A stretch of 64,000 nt of DNA from positions 5,890,013-5,954,012 of the forward strand of contig BCJU01000001.1 of assembly GCA_001600355.1 (NCBI GenBank). Reading direction: 5' to 3'. Below the pieces are notes generated by a model, which saw only the letters and a list, made by a program, of their open reading frames with translations, did not search any database and was not told the DNA's origin. The position numbers and the translations under genes are program-made. Below, one piece after another: positions 10,978 through 20,200 of this stretch; the first letter of the stretch is position 1, and the number at the start of each line of letters is the position of its first letter. Source of the DNA: Meira nashicola. Taxonomy: Eukaryota > Basidiomycota > Exobasidiomycetes > Exobasidiales > Brachybasidiaceae.

Positions 10978-12024
10978 TTATTGACTATGACGATCAGGTT
11001 TTACGGGCACGATTGGTTGAATTTCGTCATTTTTGAAGACAAGAGGTTGTGCTTGAATTTGACGAGGATCGTATAAATTTTCATCAGCTCTATTAAACGG
11101 TTCAGGACTGTAAAAGCAAGTATACGCAATCCAAGGTTTATCATCAGGTCCAATAAATGTACCAACCGAACCAGTTCCATAAACACCTGTTTCATTGCTA
11201 GATGCTAAGATTTGTGTTGGTTTACCTGTTTGCCATGTTGCAGGATCTAAAGGGTCTAAATCAGTTGAAATTGCATGGTTGAAAGTTGTATAATTTGGAC
11301 TAAAAAAGTCATTTTGCGTATATAACAAATTCAACGTTTTACCCTTTATAAACACATCAGGTGCTTCTGTAAACGGATCTTGATAACGTGAAGCTACAAC
11401 CGTACCATTTCCACCATCTTTCACATGTTCAATCGTTGCAAATCCATATTCTGGAGCAAGTTTGTTGATATAAATTGTTGTAACATTTGTATACATTAAG
11501 TACTTGTTTCCATTCGGATGATTAAAGGCAAATGCATCATATCCTACTAAAGGTGTTCCATCTGTATATTGCACTACACCTGCAAACGTCCAATCTTTAG
11601 TTAAATCTTTACCATCATTATGCAAAGTATATAATCTGTTTCCTGTTGGACCATCACTGCTTACGTACATTATATAATTTGATTCGTTCCATTTAAACAT
11701 GGCAGGTGCTTCTGGTAATTGATGTGCATTTTTTGTGAAATTAAAAATAACATGTCCAGTTGAAGGTAAACGTTCCCAATAACGACCATTTTGAGTGCTT
11801 TGTTCTGTTCCAAGGTAAACTTGACTTAAGTTGTTCGATGCAAACATATACACTTTTGCTTCTGTACGATTTGCACTTGGAAAATAGTACCAACGATTAC
11901 CATCTGATTCGATACGGGAGATAGGTTGAGGATCAGCTTGATGGCCTAAGGGATTGATTACGTTGATTGCACTGCAAAGTGACAATAAACAGAACACAGC
12001 AAATAAACGCGCGAATTTACACAT
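10978..12024 (-). CDS. Secreted GH43-type glycosidase, alpha-L-arabinofuranosidase-like (copy 1)
   Basis: Predicted 348 residues with an N-terminal signal peptide (MCKFARLFAVFCLLSLCSA). The five-bladed propeller family GH43 uses a catalytic base Asp, a modulator Asp and an acid Glu; candidates are D in GHQADPQPI (about residue 31), D in VGYDAFAF (about 161) and E in FTEAPDV (about 219). Family members release arabinose or xylose from plant cell-wall polysaccharides. N-glycosylation sequons are frequent (NRT, NLS, NES, NVT, NGT, NYT). The start is the first ATG; a TATAAAA box lies at 12078-12084. A tandem paralogue follows on the same strand upstream (12236-13333). The family call is firm, the exact substrate is not. 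Confidence 0.82.
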   Translation of the reverse strand: MCKFARLFAVFCLLSLCSAINVINPLGHQADPQPISRIESDGNRWYYFPSANRTEAKVYMFASNNLSQVYLGTEQSTQNGRYWERLPSTGHVIFNFTKNAHQLPEAPAMFKWNESNYIMYVSSDGPTGNRLYTLHNDGKDLTKDWTFAGVVQYTDGTPLVGYDAFAFNHPNGNKYLMYTNVTTIYINKLAPEYGFATIEHVKDGGNGTVVASRYQDPFTEAPDVFIKGKTLNLLYTQNDFFSPNYTTFNHAISTDLDPLDPATWQTGKPTQILASSNETGVYGTGSVGTFIGPDDKPWIAYTCFYSPEPFNRADENLYDPRQIQAQPLVFKNDEIQPIVPVKPDRHSQ

Positions 12025-12077
12025 GATGAGGAATGTTGTGGTAATAAAAGAAGATGTGAAAATTATCCACCCCCTTC

Positions 12078-12084
12078 TTTTATA
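12078..12084 (-). promoter_or_regulatory. TATA box of GH43 copy 1
   Basis: TATAAAA on the minus strand, 54-60 bases ahead of the ATG at 12024. It lies between that start and the motif block shared with copy 2. Confidence 0.5.
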
Positions 12085-12110
12085 CGCTCGCCCCCCTTTT
12101 CTCTCATTTT

Positions 12111-12166
12111 TCGGCACCGACAAACATTTTAACGGGAGAAAAATGCATTGTTCGCCGCTTTACCTA
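12111..12166 (-). promoter_or_regulatory. Upstream motif block shared with the GH43 copy 2 promoter
   Basis: Three blocks in the same order occur upstream of both GH43 genes. On the + strand these are TCGGCACCG (12111-12119), TAACGGGAGA (12130-12139) and a 25-base block ending CGCCGCTTTA.CTA (12142-12166). Spacers between the blocks differ in length and sequence, so conservation of the blocks stands out. Confidence 0.5.
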
Positions 12167-12235
12167 TACAACCAATATTAGGGCAGTTTCAAACTTCAAA
12201 GCAACTCCATGTAAAGATAATTGAATTGATTTTGT

Positions 12236-13333
12236 TCATTCGCGGGAATGTACAGCAGGTATATGGAAGAATCGTAAATCTAAATTTGTATATCTTGGTA
12301 TATAAGTTTCAAATTCGGATGAATCATCAACCTTTTCTATGTTACGATCAGGTTTGACGGGTATCATAGGTTGAATTTCATCATTTTTGAATAGGATCGG
12401 TTGAACTTGTGTATATCTAGGATCAGATGTATATCTATTAAACGGTTTATTGTCATAAAAACATGTATATGCTAACCATGGCTTATCATCCGGACCAATA
12501 AATGCGCCAACTGAGCCTGTTCCATATACACCATTTTGCTCGTTAGATGCTAGTACTTTTACTCTTTTTGCATTTTCCCACGTTTTAGGATCTAATGGAT
12601 CTTGTTTGGTAGAAATTGCAATATTGTATGTCGTATAATTTGGACTGAAGAAGCTATTTTGACTATAGAGTAAGTTTAATTTATTTCCCCTGATCAACAC
12701 TTCAGGCGCTTCCGTATATTTAAGATCGAAACGAGATGCTACAATCGTACCTTTACCATTTTTATCTGATTGAACGGTTGCAAAGCCATGATTGGGTAAT
12801 AATTTATTGATGAATATTGTAGTTTTGTTTGAGTAAAGGAGGTATTTGTTGCCGTTTGGATGATTGAATGCAGCTGCATCATATCCTATCAAAGCTTTTC
12901 CATCTGAATATTGAACTACACCTGCAAACGTCCACGCTCTAGTTAAATCTTTTCCATCATTGTGTAGCGCATAAATTCGATTTCCTGTAGGTCCATCACT
13001 ACTTATATAAATGATATAATTTGTTTCATTCCATTTAATGATTACAGGTGCTTCAGGATTTTGATGAGTATTTTTATTAAAATGAAAGATTGTATACTTG
13101 TTCCAAGGTGACTTTAATGAATAAATATCATTAAGGTTATTTGATGCAAACATGTTCACTTTTCCTTCACCTCCATTTGCAGTAGGGAAATAATACCGAC
13201 GTTTACCATCTAATTCGATTCGAGAGATAGGCTGTGGATCGGGGTGATGACCTAATGGATTGTTGATAATGTTGTTTGCACTGCATATTGATAATAAACG
13301 CAAAAGGGCGACCACAAGTATAAGTTTGTGCAT
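12236..13333 (-). CDS. Secreted GH43-type glycosidase, alpha-L-arabinofuranosidase-like (copy 2)
   Basis: Predicted 365 residues, a tandem paralogue of the preceding gene with the same layout: signal peptide (ending LLSICSA), catalytic candidates D in HHPDPQPI, D in IGYDAAAF and E in YTEAPEV, and the conserved block SSDGPTGNRIYALHNDGKDL. It has lost about 15 residues after the first blade compared with copy 1 and gained about 25 residues at the C terminus. All candidate catalytic residues are kept, so it is probably active. The divergence suggests an old duplication. The promoter blocks and the first 30-40 bases of the 5' leader also match copy 1, so the duplication included the promoter. Confidence 0.82.
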   Translation of the reverse strand: MHKLILVVALLRLLSICSANNIINNPLGHHPDPQPISRIELDGKRRYYFPTANGGEGKVNMFASNNLNDIYSLKSPWNKYTIFHFNKNTHQNPEAPVIIKWNETNYIIYISSDGPTGNRIYALHNDGKDLTRAWTFAGVVQYSDGKALIGYDAAAFNHPNGNKYLLYSNKTTIFINKLLPNHGFATVQSDKNGKGTIVASRFDLKYTEAPEVLIRGNKLNLLYSQNSFFSPNYTTYNIAISTKQDPLDPKTWENAKRVKVLASNEQNGVYGTGSVGAFIGPDDKPWLAYTCFYDNKPFNRYTSDPRYTQVQPILFKNDEIQPMIPVKPDRNIEKVDDSSEFETYIPRYTNLDLRFFHIPAVHSRE

Positions 13334-13403
13334 GATGAAGAACGTTGTGGTCAAAAAAGCAGAAGTGTAAAAAGCCCCTTTTACGCTTTCTTTTTGACAC
13401 AAT

Positions 13404-13473
13404 TCGGCACCGCTATGCGTATGTAAACTATTAACGGGAGATTAAAAGATGCACTGATCGCCGCTTTAGCTAC
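13404..13473 (-). promoter_or_regulatory. Upstream motif block shared with the GH43 copy 1 promoter
   Basis: Contains TCGGCACCG (13404-13412), TAACGGGAGA (13432-13441) and a 25-base block with TCGCCGCTTTAGCTA at its end (13449-13473), matching the blocks 87-142 bases upstream of copy 1. Here they sit 71-140 bases upstream of the start codon. Confidence 0.5.
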
Positions 13474-13571
13474 TCTTATCTCGGGTATTGTCCCAAGCGC
13501 CCCCCCTTTGATTTTGACGCCATCAGTGGTGTATGCAATGCGATGCTATAATTTGATTTGATTAAAGAGGG

Positions 13572-13579
13572 TATATAAA
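13572..13579 (+). promoter_or_regulatory. TATA box of the first small secreted protein gene
   Basis: TATATAAA, 43 bases ahead of the ATG at 13622, at a distance consistent with a short 5' leader. Confidence 0.5.
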
Positions 13580-13621
13580 TGGCATGATAAGACTTTCAAT
13601 ACGATTTGCATAACAACAAAA

Positions 13622-14080
13622 ATGTTAAACTTTCATTTTTATTTATTGTTTAGCATTATTTTCTTTGTTAACGTTTTTGGAGCTGATAATCGTGTATCCT
13701 CTGGTGAATCTTCTGGAAGCGTGAGTCCAATTCGTACAACTGTTGAAAATCAATATACTGGTGCACATGGAGTTGGATATCATAAAACGCGAGTAAAGAC
13801 AAATTTTAAAGCAGGAATAGAAGTTGCAAAAGGTGCAGGTTGTACGGTAAAAGGAATCTGTCGTAGTATTGTACGTAAATCAGATAAAGATGCAAGAGAA
13901 AGTGCAAAAACTCATTTTGATAAAGCAAACGGATTAAGAAAAGAATCAAAAGAATTAGGAACGAAACATAAAGAATATAAAAGCATTCAATCTCCTTCTC
14001 CAGAAGATGCAAGAGCACGAATAAGTCAAAATGCAAAAATGAAGGGGCAAAGAGCTAAGGCAAATGTTGTTCATGCTTGA
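13622..14080 (+). CDS. Small secreted lysine-rich protein, candidate effector
   Basis: 152 residues, no family recognised. Residues 1-20 are a strong signal peptide (long aliphatic/aromatic core ending NVFGA). The mature part is hydrophilic and rich in Lys, Ala, Ser and Glu, with two cysteines four residues apart (GCTVKGICRS) and a charged, probably helical C-terminal half. No membrane segment follows. It neighbours another secreted protein of similar layout and the two secreted GH43 enzymes. Small size, secretion and lack of known domain make it an effector-like candidate, but function is unknown. A TATA box at 13572 supports expression. Confidence 0.65.
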   Translation: MLNFHFYLLFSIIFFVNVFGADNRVSSGESSGSVSPIRTTVENQYTGAHGVGYHKTRVKTNFKAGIEVAKGAGCTVKGICRSIVRKSDKDARESAKTHFDKANGLRKESKELGTKHKEYKSIQSPSPEDARARISQNAKMKGQRAKANVVHA

Positions 14081-14195
14081 GTCATATTATTCTTTCATAG
14101 CCATTAGTACACCTTACGTATGCAATTAAACGCAATGCGATGTTATATAACGCCGAGCCAAGATTCTTGAAATTTTATGACATTAAATAGATAAT

Positions 14196-14204
14196 ATCAG
14201 ATAA
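14196..14204 (+). promoter_or_regulatory. GATA-factor-like site ATCAGATAA
   Basis: Matches the ATCWGATAA consensus reported for iron-regulatory GATA factors of the SreA/Urbs1 type. It lies 64 bases upstream of the second small secreted protein gene. One short match in AT-rich DNA may be chance. Confidence 0.3.
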
Positions 14205-14267
14205 AAAAAAATAAACATTTAAATACGATCATCTGTCAAACTTTTATTCTTAACAATCATCAATATC

Positions 14268-14783
14268 ATGTTTAATCATTTCTTCTACACTTTCTTTGGC
14301 ATTTTATGCTTGACTCTTTCCATTTCAGCATCAGAGAATCCCACTTTGACAAGATCACAAAGTGCGATTGTTTGTACGGGTGATTCTTGTTCACTTCAAA
14401 GACCTAATCCATCAAATGTCGTTGTTGGTGGTGGTACAAATGTTCCACCAAAAAAGTTAAACAAGTTCACTTATACAAAAGCACGTTTTGGCAATGCAAT
14501 TCAACGTAACGTTCATCAAATTAAACGAATTGGTTATTTAGCCGAAGGATTCATTCATAGACACGTTGGTGCAATTGATATGGTTGATCAAGCGAAAGCA
14601 AAAATACAAAAAGATAAAGTGATTGCCTTGAAAACATCAGCACAAGAATTAAAAGAAGCTTATAAAGAACAACGAAAGTCTAAAAATCAACAACTCAATC
14701 AAAAGTTTAAATTGAGTAGAAGTTCAACATTTGTTGGGCCAAGTGGTATGAGCGAAAATGTATTTTCTCCGAATCGTGATTGA
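14268..14783 (+). CDS. Small secreted basic protein, candidate effector (second of pair)
   Basis: 171 residues, no family recognised. Signal peptide at residues 1-21 (FFYTFFGILCLTLSISA). Two cysteines follow (VCTGDSC), then a Gly/Pro linker (VVVGGGTNVPPKK) and a Lys/Gln-rich, probably helical region with repeated K, A and E spacing. Layout (signal, short cysteine pair, charged helical tail) resembles the gene at 13622 though direct identity is low, so distant paralogy is possible but unproven. No membrane segment after the signal. Function unknown; effector-like by size, secretion and neighbourhood. Confidence 0.62.
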   Translation: MFNHFFYTFFGILCLTLSISASENPTLTRSQSAIVCTGDSCSLQRPNPSNVVVGGGTNVPPKKLNKFTYTKARFGNAIQRNVHQIKRIGYLAEGFIHRHVGAIDMVDQAKAKIQKDKVIALKTSAQELKEAYKEQRKSKNQQLNQKFKLSRSSTFVGPSGMSENVFSPNRD

Positions 14784-15115
14784 AACTTGTTTTCATATGG
14801 TCATTTACGCTATGCATTAATTCAATTCTTTCCTGGCAATTCGTGCTTTCACATAGTGTGAACAGTACCGCCACAAAATATAACATCACCTCGCCCAATT
14901 CTGACAGCCCCTGATGAATGTATGCGTCAATCTTGACAAGAAAAAACTGCTAAGCTATGCCCATTCACAGCATCTGGCGTAAAAGTACGCATTTACGCCC
15001 CTTCTCTGCTCATTAAGAAAAGAAAGAAAAGGTATATAAGATGGGAATAACGTGTGGCAATCAATCATTCCTTCCTACCATTCATCTTGTTTTTCTTCTT
15101 CCCTCTGTGCTGGTC
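14784..15115. other. Intergenic with TATA box at 15033-15040
   Basis: No gene seen. TATATAAG at 15033-15040 sits directly before an ATG at 15041, which is therefore probably upstream of the transcription start. This is why the next gene is started at 15116. Confidence 0.5.
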
Positions 15116-15454
15116 ATGGAGCAACAACAAACAATGTCTGATCCACAAGCAACGCGTAAATTTCGATTAAAAGTTTTAATCATTTGTTTCTTTTCTTTAT
15201 TAGCACTTGCATTGGTAATTGCTATTGTAGTGCATTTATGCAGAAAACGTCCTTGGGGTCGTAAATACTATAAATATCGTAAACATTATTGGTACAAAAG
15301 ATCAACAGATCAATTATTGGATTTACGTGGAGTTGGTCGTCAAGCTGAATTAGAATACGGACACAAGATTCACCGCCGTTCATTGTCTAAACAACAAGAT
15401 TCTTCTAACGATCAATCGATTTGGAAACGGGCAAAAGTTATTCAACTTCATTAA
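15116..15454 (+). CDS. Small single-pass membrane protein of unknown function
   Basis: 112 residues from the ATG at 15116 (MEQQQTMSD); an in-frame ATG at 15041 would add 25 hydrophobic-leader-like residues but lies right at the TATA box. One transmembrane helix (LKVLIICFFSLLALALVIAIVVHLC) is followed by a basic, tyrosine-rich stretch (RKYYKYRKHYWYKR) and a polar tail. By the positive-inside rule the tail should be cytosolic. No domain recognised. If the upstream ATG were used it would begin with a second hydrophobic segment. Confidence 0.5.
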   Translation: MEQQQTMSDPQATRKFRLKVLIICFFSLLALALVIAIVVHLCRKRPWGRKYYKYRKHYWYKRSTDQLLDLRGVGRQAELEYGHKIHRRSLSKQQDSSNDQSIWKRAKVIQLH

Positions 15455-17237
15455 ACAACAAGCATTGCGGGGTGCATTCATTCATTCACTCATTAACCTA
15501 TTAAACTTCTTTCTAGAATGAAATCTCTTCTTTTGCTTGCTTGCCTCACAGATTTCCGATTGATTCCGTTCATGTATAACCCAATGCGTGCGTGTGTGGG
15601 CCACATTTTGCGTCATTGATAGCTCGCTTTTTAATGCACCTAAATGAAGCGCGTGTGGCGTAATATTTCCCGCTTGCGTGAAAAAATAATGCATTAAACA
15701 CACGCATCTTGATCATGTGTACATACACAAGCCTTGGCTTGGCAAATGGTATTGATGAATCTTCCTTACGTGTCAGCTAAGCTTATGAGGGTCCGAATAC
15801 GCTAATGAATAAAACCCAATTGACGCACGCGTTCTAGAACTTTTTTTTGCTTATACAACGGCCAAATGCGGTGCCCGGATTCGACACTTTTACAAAATTG
15901 TCAGGCCAAGTGCTCTTTATGTGATTTATTTGTTATTCAAAATACCCTTCAAAAATTATTTATTACTCCGATGACTGAGTTTATGCAAGTTTATCGAACG
16001 ATTTCTGTGTTCTAGGAAAATAAATAAATAAAAAACTCTCCGCAAACAAGGTTTCAAGGGGAAAGAAAGGGTTGCGCAATTGTTTGTTCATTTAAAACAT
16101 AATGCCCGTCTGTGTTCCTTGTTCCGCCTCCCTCTTTTTTCTTTTTTCGTTCGGCAACCGAATACATGTTGACCGCACAGATGGAATGCCGTTTTTAACC
16201 CCACTTGATTTCTAAAAACAATGGTAAGCTCACTGGTAAGCATTATTCTTGTCTTCATGCAATTATTCCCCACATCTGTATTTTATTTTTCATTGTTCTC
16301 GTATCAAATATCGAACTCCTACTCGCTTATGGCGAATTTTGCATCCAATCGAATTGTTTGTTTTGACCTTGTGAGGTTGAGTGCGCCCCGCATCTAGACT
16401 TACATATACATAATCAAGTACCAGTACGTGCGGCCACGGTATTAATTTGATCCGAAAACGAACAAGTAAGATATTTCTTGCTATTGGACTGTCATTTTGC
16501 AAATGACCACAATCTAAGACCAAATGATTATGATTTGAGCCGTTCCGTCCCTGGTGGATTTGATGCGCTGTGCGCGCGGGCAGGATTGGTACAAGAATAT
16601 TCTCTAAATTGGCACTTCACCGCTCATAAGCAAGGACGAAAAAACATTAAAAATTCTCCTTCCTTGTCAATTTATCCATACATACACTGAAACAGTGCCC
16701 TTCACATTCTCCACATGTTTCCCCTCTTTTATATTTTTTACGCGTTTTGCACTGCTAATTTGCTCTACACTCCCATTCCGTATAATTTTAAACACAACTT
16801 CCTAATTCAATTCGATTCAGATTCTTACATGCACAAGGTCAGCCTTTTGGATTTTTTCCCCATTTCTATGTATGTATGTATGTCTCGCTCTTTTCCTCGT
16901 CTAGAAGTCACATTGTAGAAAGTTCATTGCCATCCATTCCCTTATATCCCAACCTCTTCTCCGCCATCCACTCCTTCCTTTCGTCACCACCGATACCCTG
17001 TCGCTTTTTTTTCCCTTGGGGAAGAATATTCTCTTCCACCTAAACGCGTCAAATTGCGTAAGCTGACTTTGGTCATAAAGGAAAATCGGCGCGGTGCTTT
17101 AAAATAAAAAAGGTTCAAGTGGCATCTTCTTACAATATTAGGAGTCAAACCGATTTTTAACTCGCCATCACTTTAGAAAGGGATCTTATATACCCCACCT
17201 TTTCACTCAGGGACAGCGTTCGGTCACGCAATACACA
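15455..17237. other. 1.8 kb region with no recognisable gene
   Basis: Only short ORFs without family-like features. It holds poly-T tracts (near 15841 and 16136), a TATG microsatellite near 16866-16883, and CT-rich sequence from about 16920 leading into the promoter of the giant ORF. TATATA at 17187-17192 is 46-51 bases before that start. An ACGCGT site lies at 17044-17049. Confidence 0.5.
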
Positions 17238-20200
17238 ATGGCCGATCAAAGATCTGTCGGATCCCAAGAAGGTTTGGTCAACCGCCGTGGCGGTTCCATC
17301 ACCTCAAGTCGGGATCAGGATGATCAAAGGAATATGTATCAACCAGGACAGCCAATCGGTTATTTAGCAGCCCGTGGAACGCCATACGAACGAAAATATT
17401 TCACAAGAAAACTCGGTGTATGCTGTTTATTCCTTGCTCCTCCGATCCTACTTATCGTTGGTGCAATCGCCTTGGTACCAGTATTATACGCTATTGCTGA
17501 TCATGCACTGCATACATCAGTCTTCCACGTCTACGGCTCCAATATCACCAATCCACAAAACGGTTCTTTCCCTTTAACCTTGAATGCACAAGTTAAAAAA
17601 GTCGGTATTTTCCCTGCTTCGATTCATTTCCGTGAACCGATTGACGTTTATTGGAACACACCTAAACCTGACATGCGAGAAGTACATCTCGGCAGATTCA
17701 ACCTTGCCAGAGTTAATGCAGCAGCAGGTCATGGTACCGTAAATCAAGCAACATTCTTTACCATCGCAGATCAAGATGCCTTTAGCATTTTTGCTGGATA
17801 TTTAATCTCTCAAGAAGAATTCACTTGGAGAATCAAGAGTAAAAATTTGCACGTTGAAGCTTTCAGCTTTTTCCCAACGTACAAAAGCTTAAGTATCACA
17901 AAGAATATCATCATCAAAGGTATTAATAACTTTGGAACGGTTGAAATTCTTGATTTGCAATTACCTGGCGCTGATCCTGAAGGTGGTATTGCCGTCATCA
18001 CGACGACAAACTTGGTCAATCCTTCACCATTCGGTATTCAAGTCGGAACATTGGATTTGGATCTATTCTACAAAGGTCACTATCTCGGTCCAGTCTCCGT
18101 TGACGGTTTAAATATCACTGCTGGTCCAAACATTGTCACCTTGCGTGGGCGTGTTCTACCGTACCCAAACAATCAAACCGCCCTTGATATTCTTGGTGAT
18201 CTTTTCACAAACTATATCAACAGTGTCCCATCCGATGTCGTTGCAACAGGTAAAAGGGTTCAACAAGAAAATGGTGATATTGTCAAATGGTTATCCGATG
18301 GTGTTGGGCAATTGAACGCACACGTTAACTTTGTGCCACCAAAACCTATCGATCCTATCAAAGGAATCACCATCGAAACCATCAATCTAGAATACTCTCA
18401 AGATCTACCTTATAACCCTATTCTATCTTCTCAAAACCTCAAGGGTGTCTTCCAATTGCCATTCGGCTTCCCATTGAACATCACCCAATTGGCCACCCAA
18501 TTGAGCATTGCAATGGGAGGAGCAAATATCGGTTCAGCAACAGGTCCCTTCGCTGATTCTAACACAATCATCAATGTTTTGAGTGAAGGTCAAACAGCCG
18601 GTGATATCGATTTACAACTTCCTGCATCCCAATTGATCTTGCCAAACAGTACCGACGCAGCAAAGAAGCAATTGATCGCCTTCCAAAACGCATTCGTGTA
18701 CACAGATGGTACAGGTTTCGATATTTCTGGTGCAGCAAAGGCTGTGACAGACACACCAGTCGGTAAAATTCTGTTGAATGGCATCAAATTCAATGTCGCA
18801 ACCGGATTGAAAGGTTTGGCAGGTCTGACACGCTACCCGACCATCATCAACTCTGTCGATGTTACAGGCGGTACGAAAGAAGCTGTTGATCTAAATGTCG
18901 CTTTGACTGTCGTCAACCCATCTAATTTGAACTTGTCAACTGGAGATGTAAAGCTTCAATTGCTCAATCAAGTTCCATTGGGTATCACCACCTTGCCAAA
19001 TCTGAAATTATTGCCAGGCCGTAACGATATCAATGCTACTGCCACTTTCGATCCAAACGTCAGCCCTTACGGTTTGGAAACTTTGAACCGTTTCATCTCT
19101 GGTTTGGACACTAAGCTTAACGCATCAGGTTTTGGAGCATCTTCTCAAATTGTTTCTTTGGAACCTGTTTTGGAAGGTTTACGATTGAACACAACCTTGC
19201 CAGCTTTGCAAAGAACATTGGTCCAAGCTGCCAATTTGACCGTGCTGGATACCACAGGTATCGAGAATGATATTGCTAATTCGATTGTTCAATTAGCCAA
19301 TCCATTCACTTCACCTTTGGAAATCACAAGAATCGCTGCAAATGCTTCCGCTAAAGGTATCTTCTTGGCAAACATTAACACCGGATTACAATTCAACGCT
19401 GCTGGAAAAGCAACTTCCCCTTCCCCCAACGTGCCTCTCTCTTTGAACTTGTACCCACCAGACTTGTTCTCCGTTTTGCGCGAATACGCAATTGACTCTG
19501 GACAAAATCCTGCTTATGTGGATGGTATCGTTCAATTGGGTGGTTTCACTTTGACACCACCTGCCGTTCAGAGGAACAGCAAGCGTTCTATCGAAGACGA
19601 TGCACAATACTACAGCGAAGATGATTCTTTCACATTCGGTGACGACAACGCAGCTGTTGATGCTCAATTATCTGCAATGTCCAACCCAGGAATTTATTAT
19701 GATGTAGCTGATCAAGAAGATGAAGGTATTTCATTGGAAGACGAAGAAAGAGCCACAAAACGTGCTTATCCCCTCGCTACAGCTGGCATGAAGAAGCGTG
19801 ATAATTTGTACACTGGCTTCAACTTGGAAACATACGTTGGAAAAGCATTCTCCGTAGCAAAGGCCGATTTGCAAATCGTTTCTGATGCTACAATCGGTGA
19901 TTATGGTACCACTTTGACATTCTCTCAATCTCAAGTTCCTTTAGGCACCGATCAAACATTGTTCAAATTGTTGCCCGTCTTAGCCAAGCCAATCGTGCAA
20001 CGTATTGTAGATGGTGCGATTTTGAACATTGATCGTGTCACAATCACTGAAGCTCGTCCTACCGGGTTCACTGCTCAATTACAAGGTGCTTTGACAAATG
20101 CAGGTCCTTTCGACGGTATAGTCACATTCCCTGAAGGTTTGAGCATTTACTGGCAAAATCAATTATTGACGCAAACTGCATTCCCCAATATCACCTTGGT

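Noticed and set aside
15033..15115. ATG at 15041 as start of the small membrane protein
   Set aside because: It lies one base after a TATATAAG box, so it would be upstream of transcription start; 15116 is preferred.
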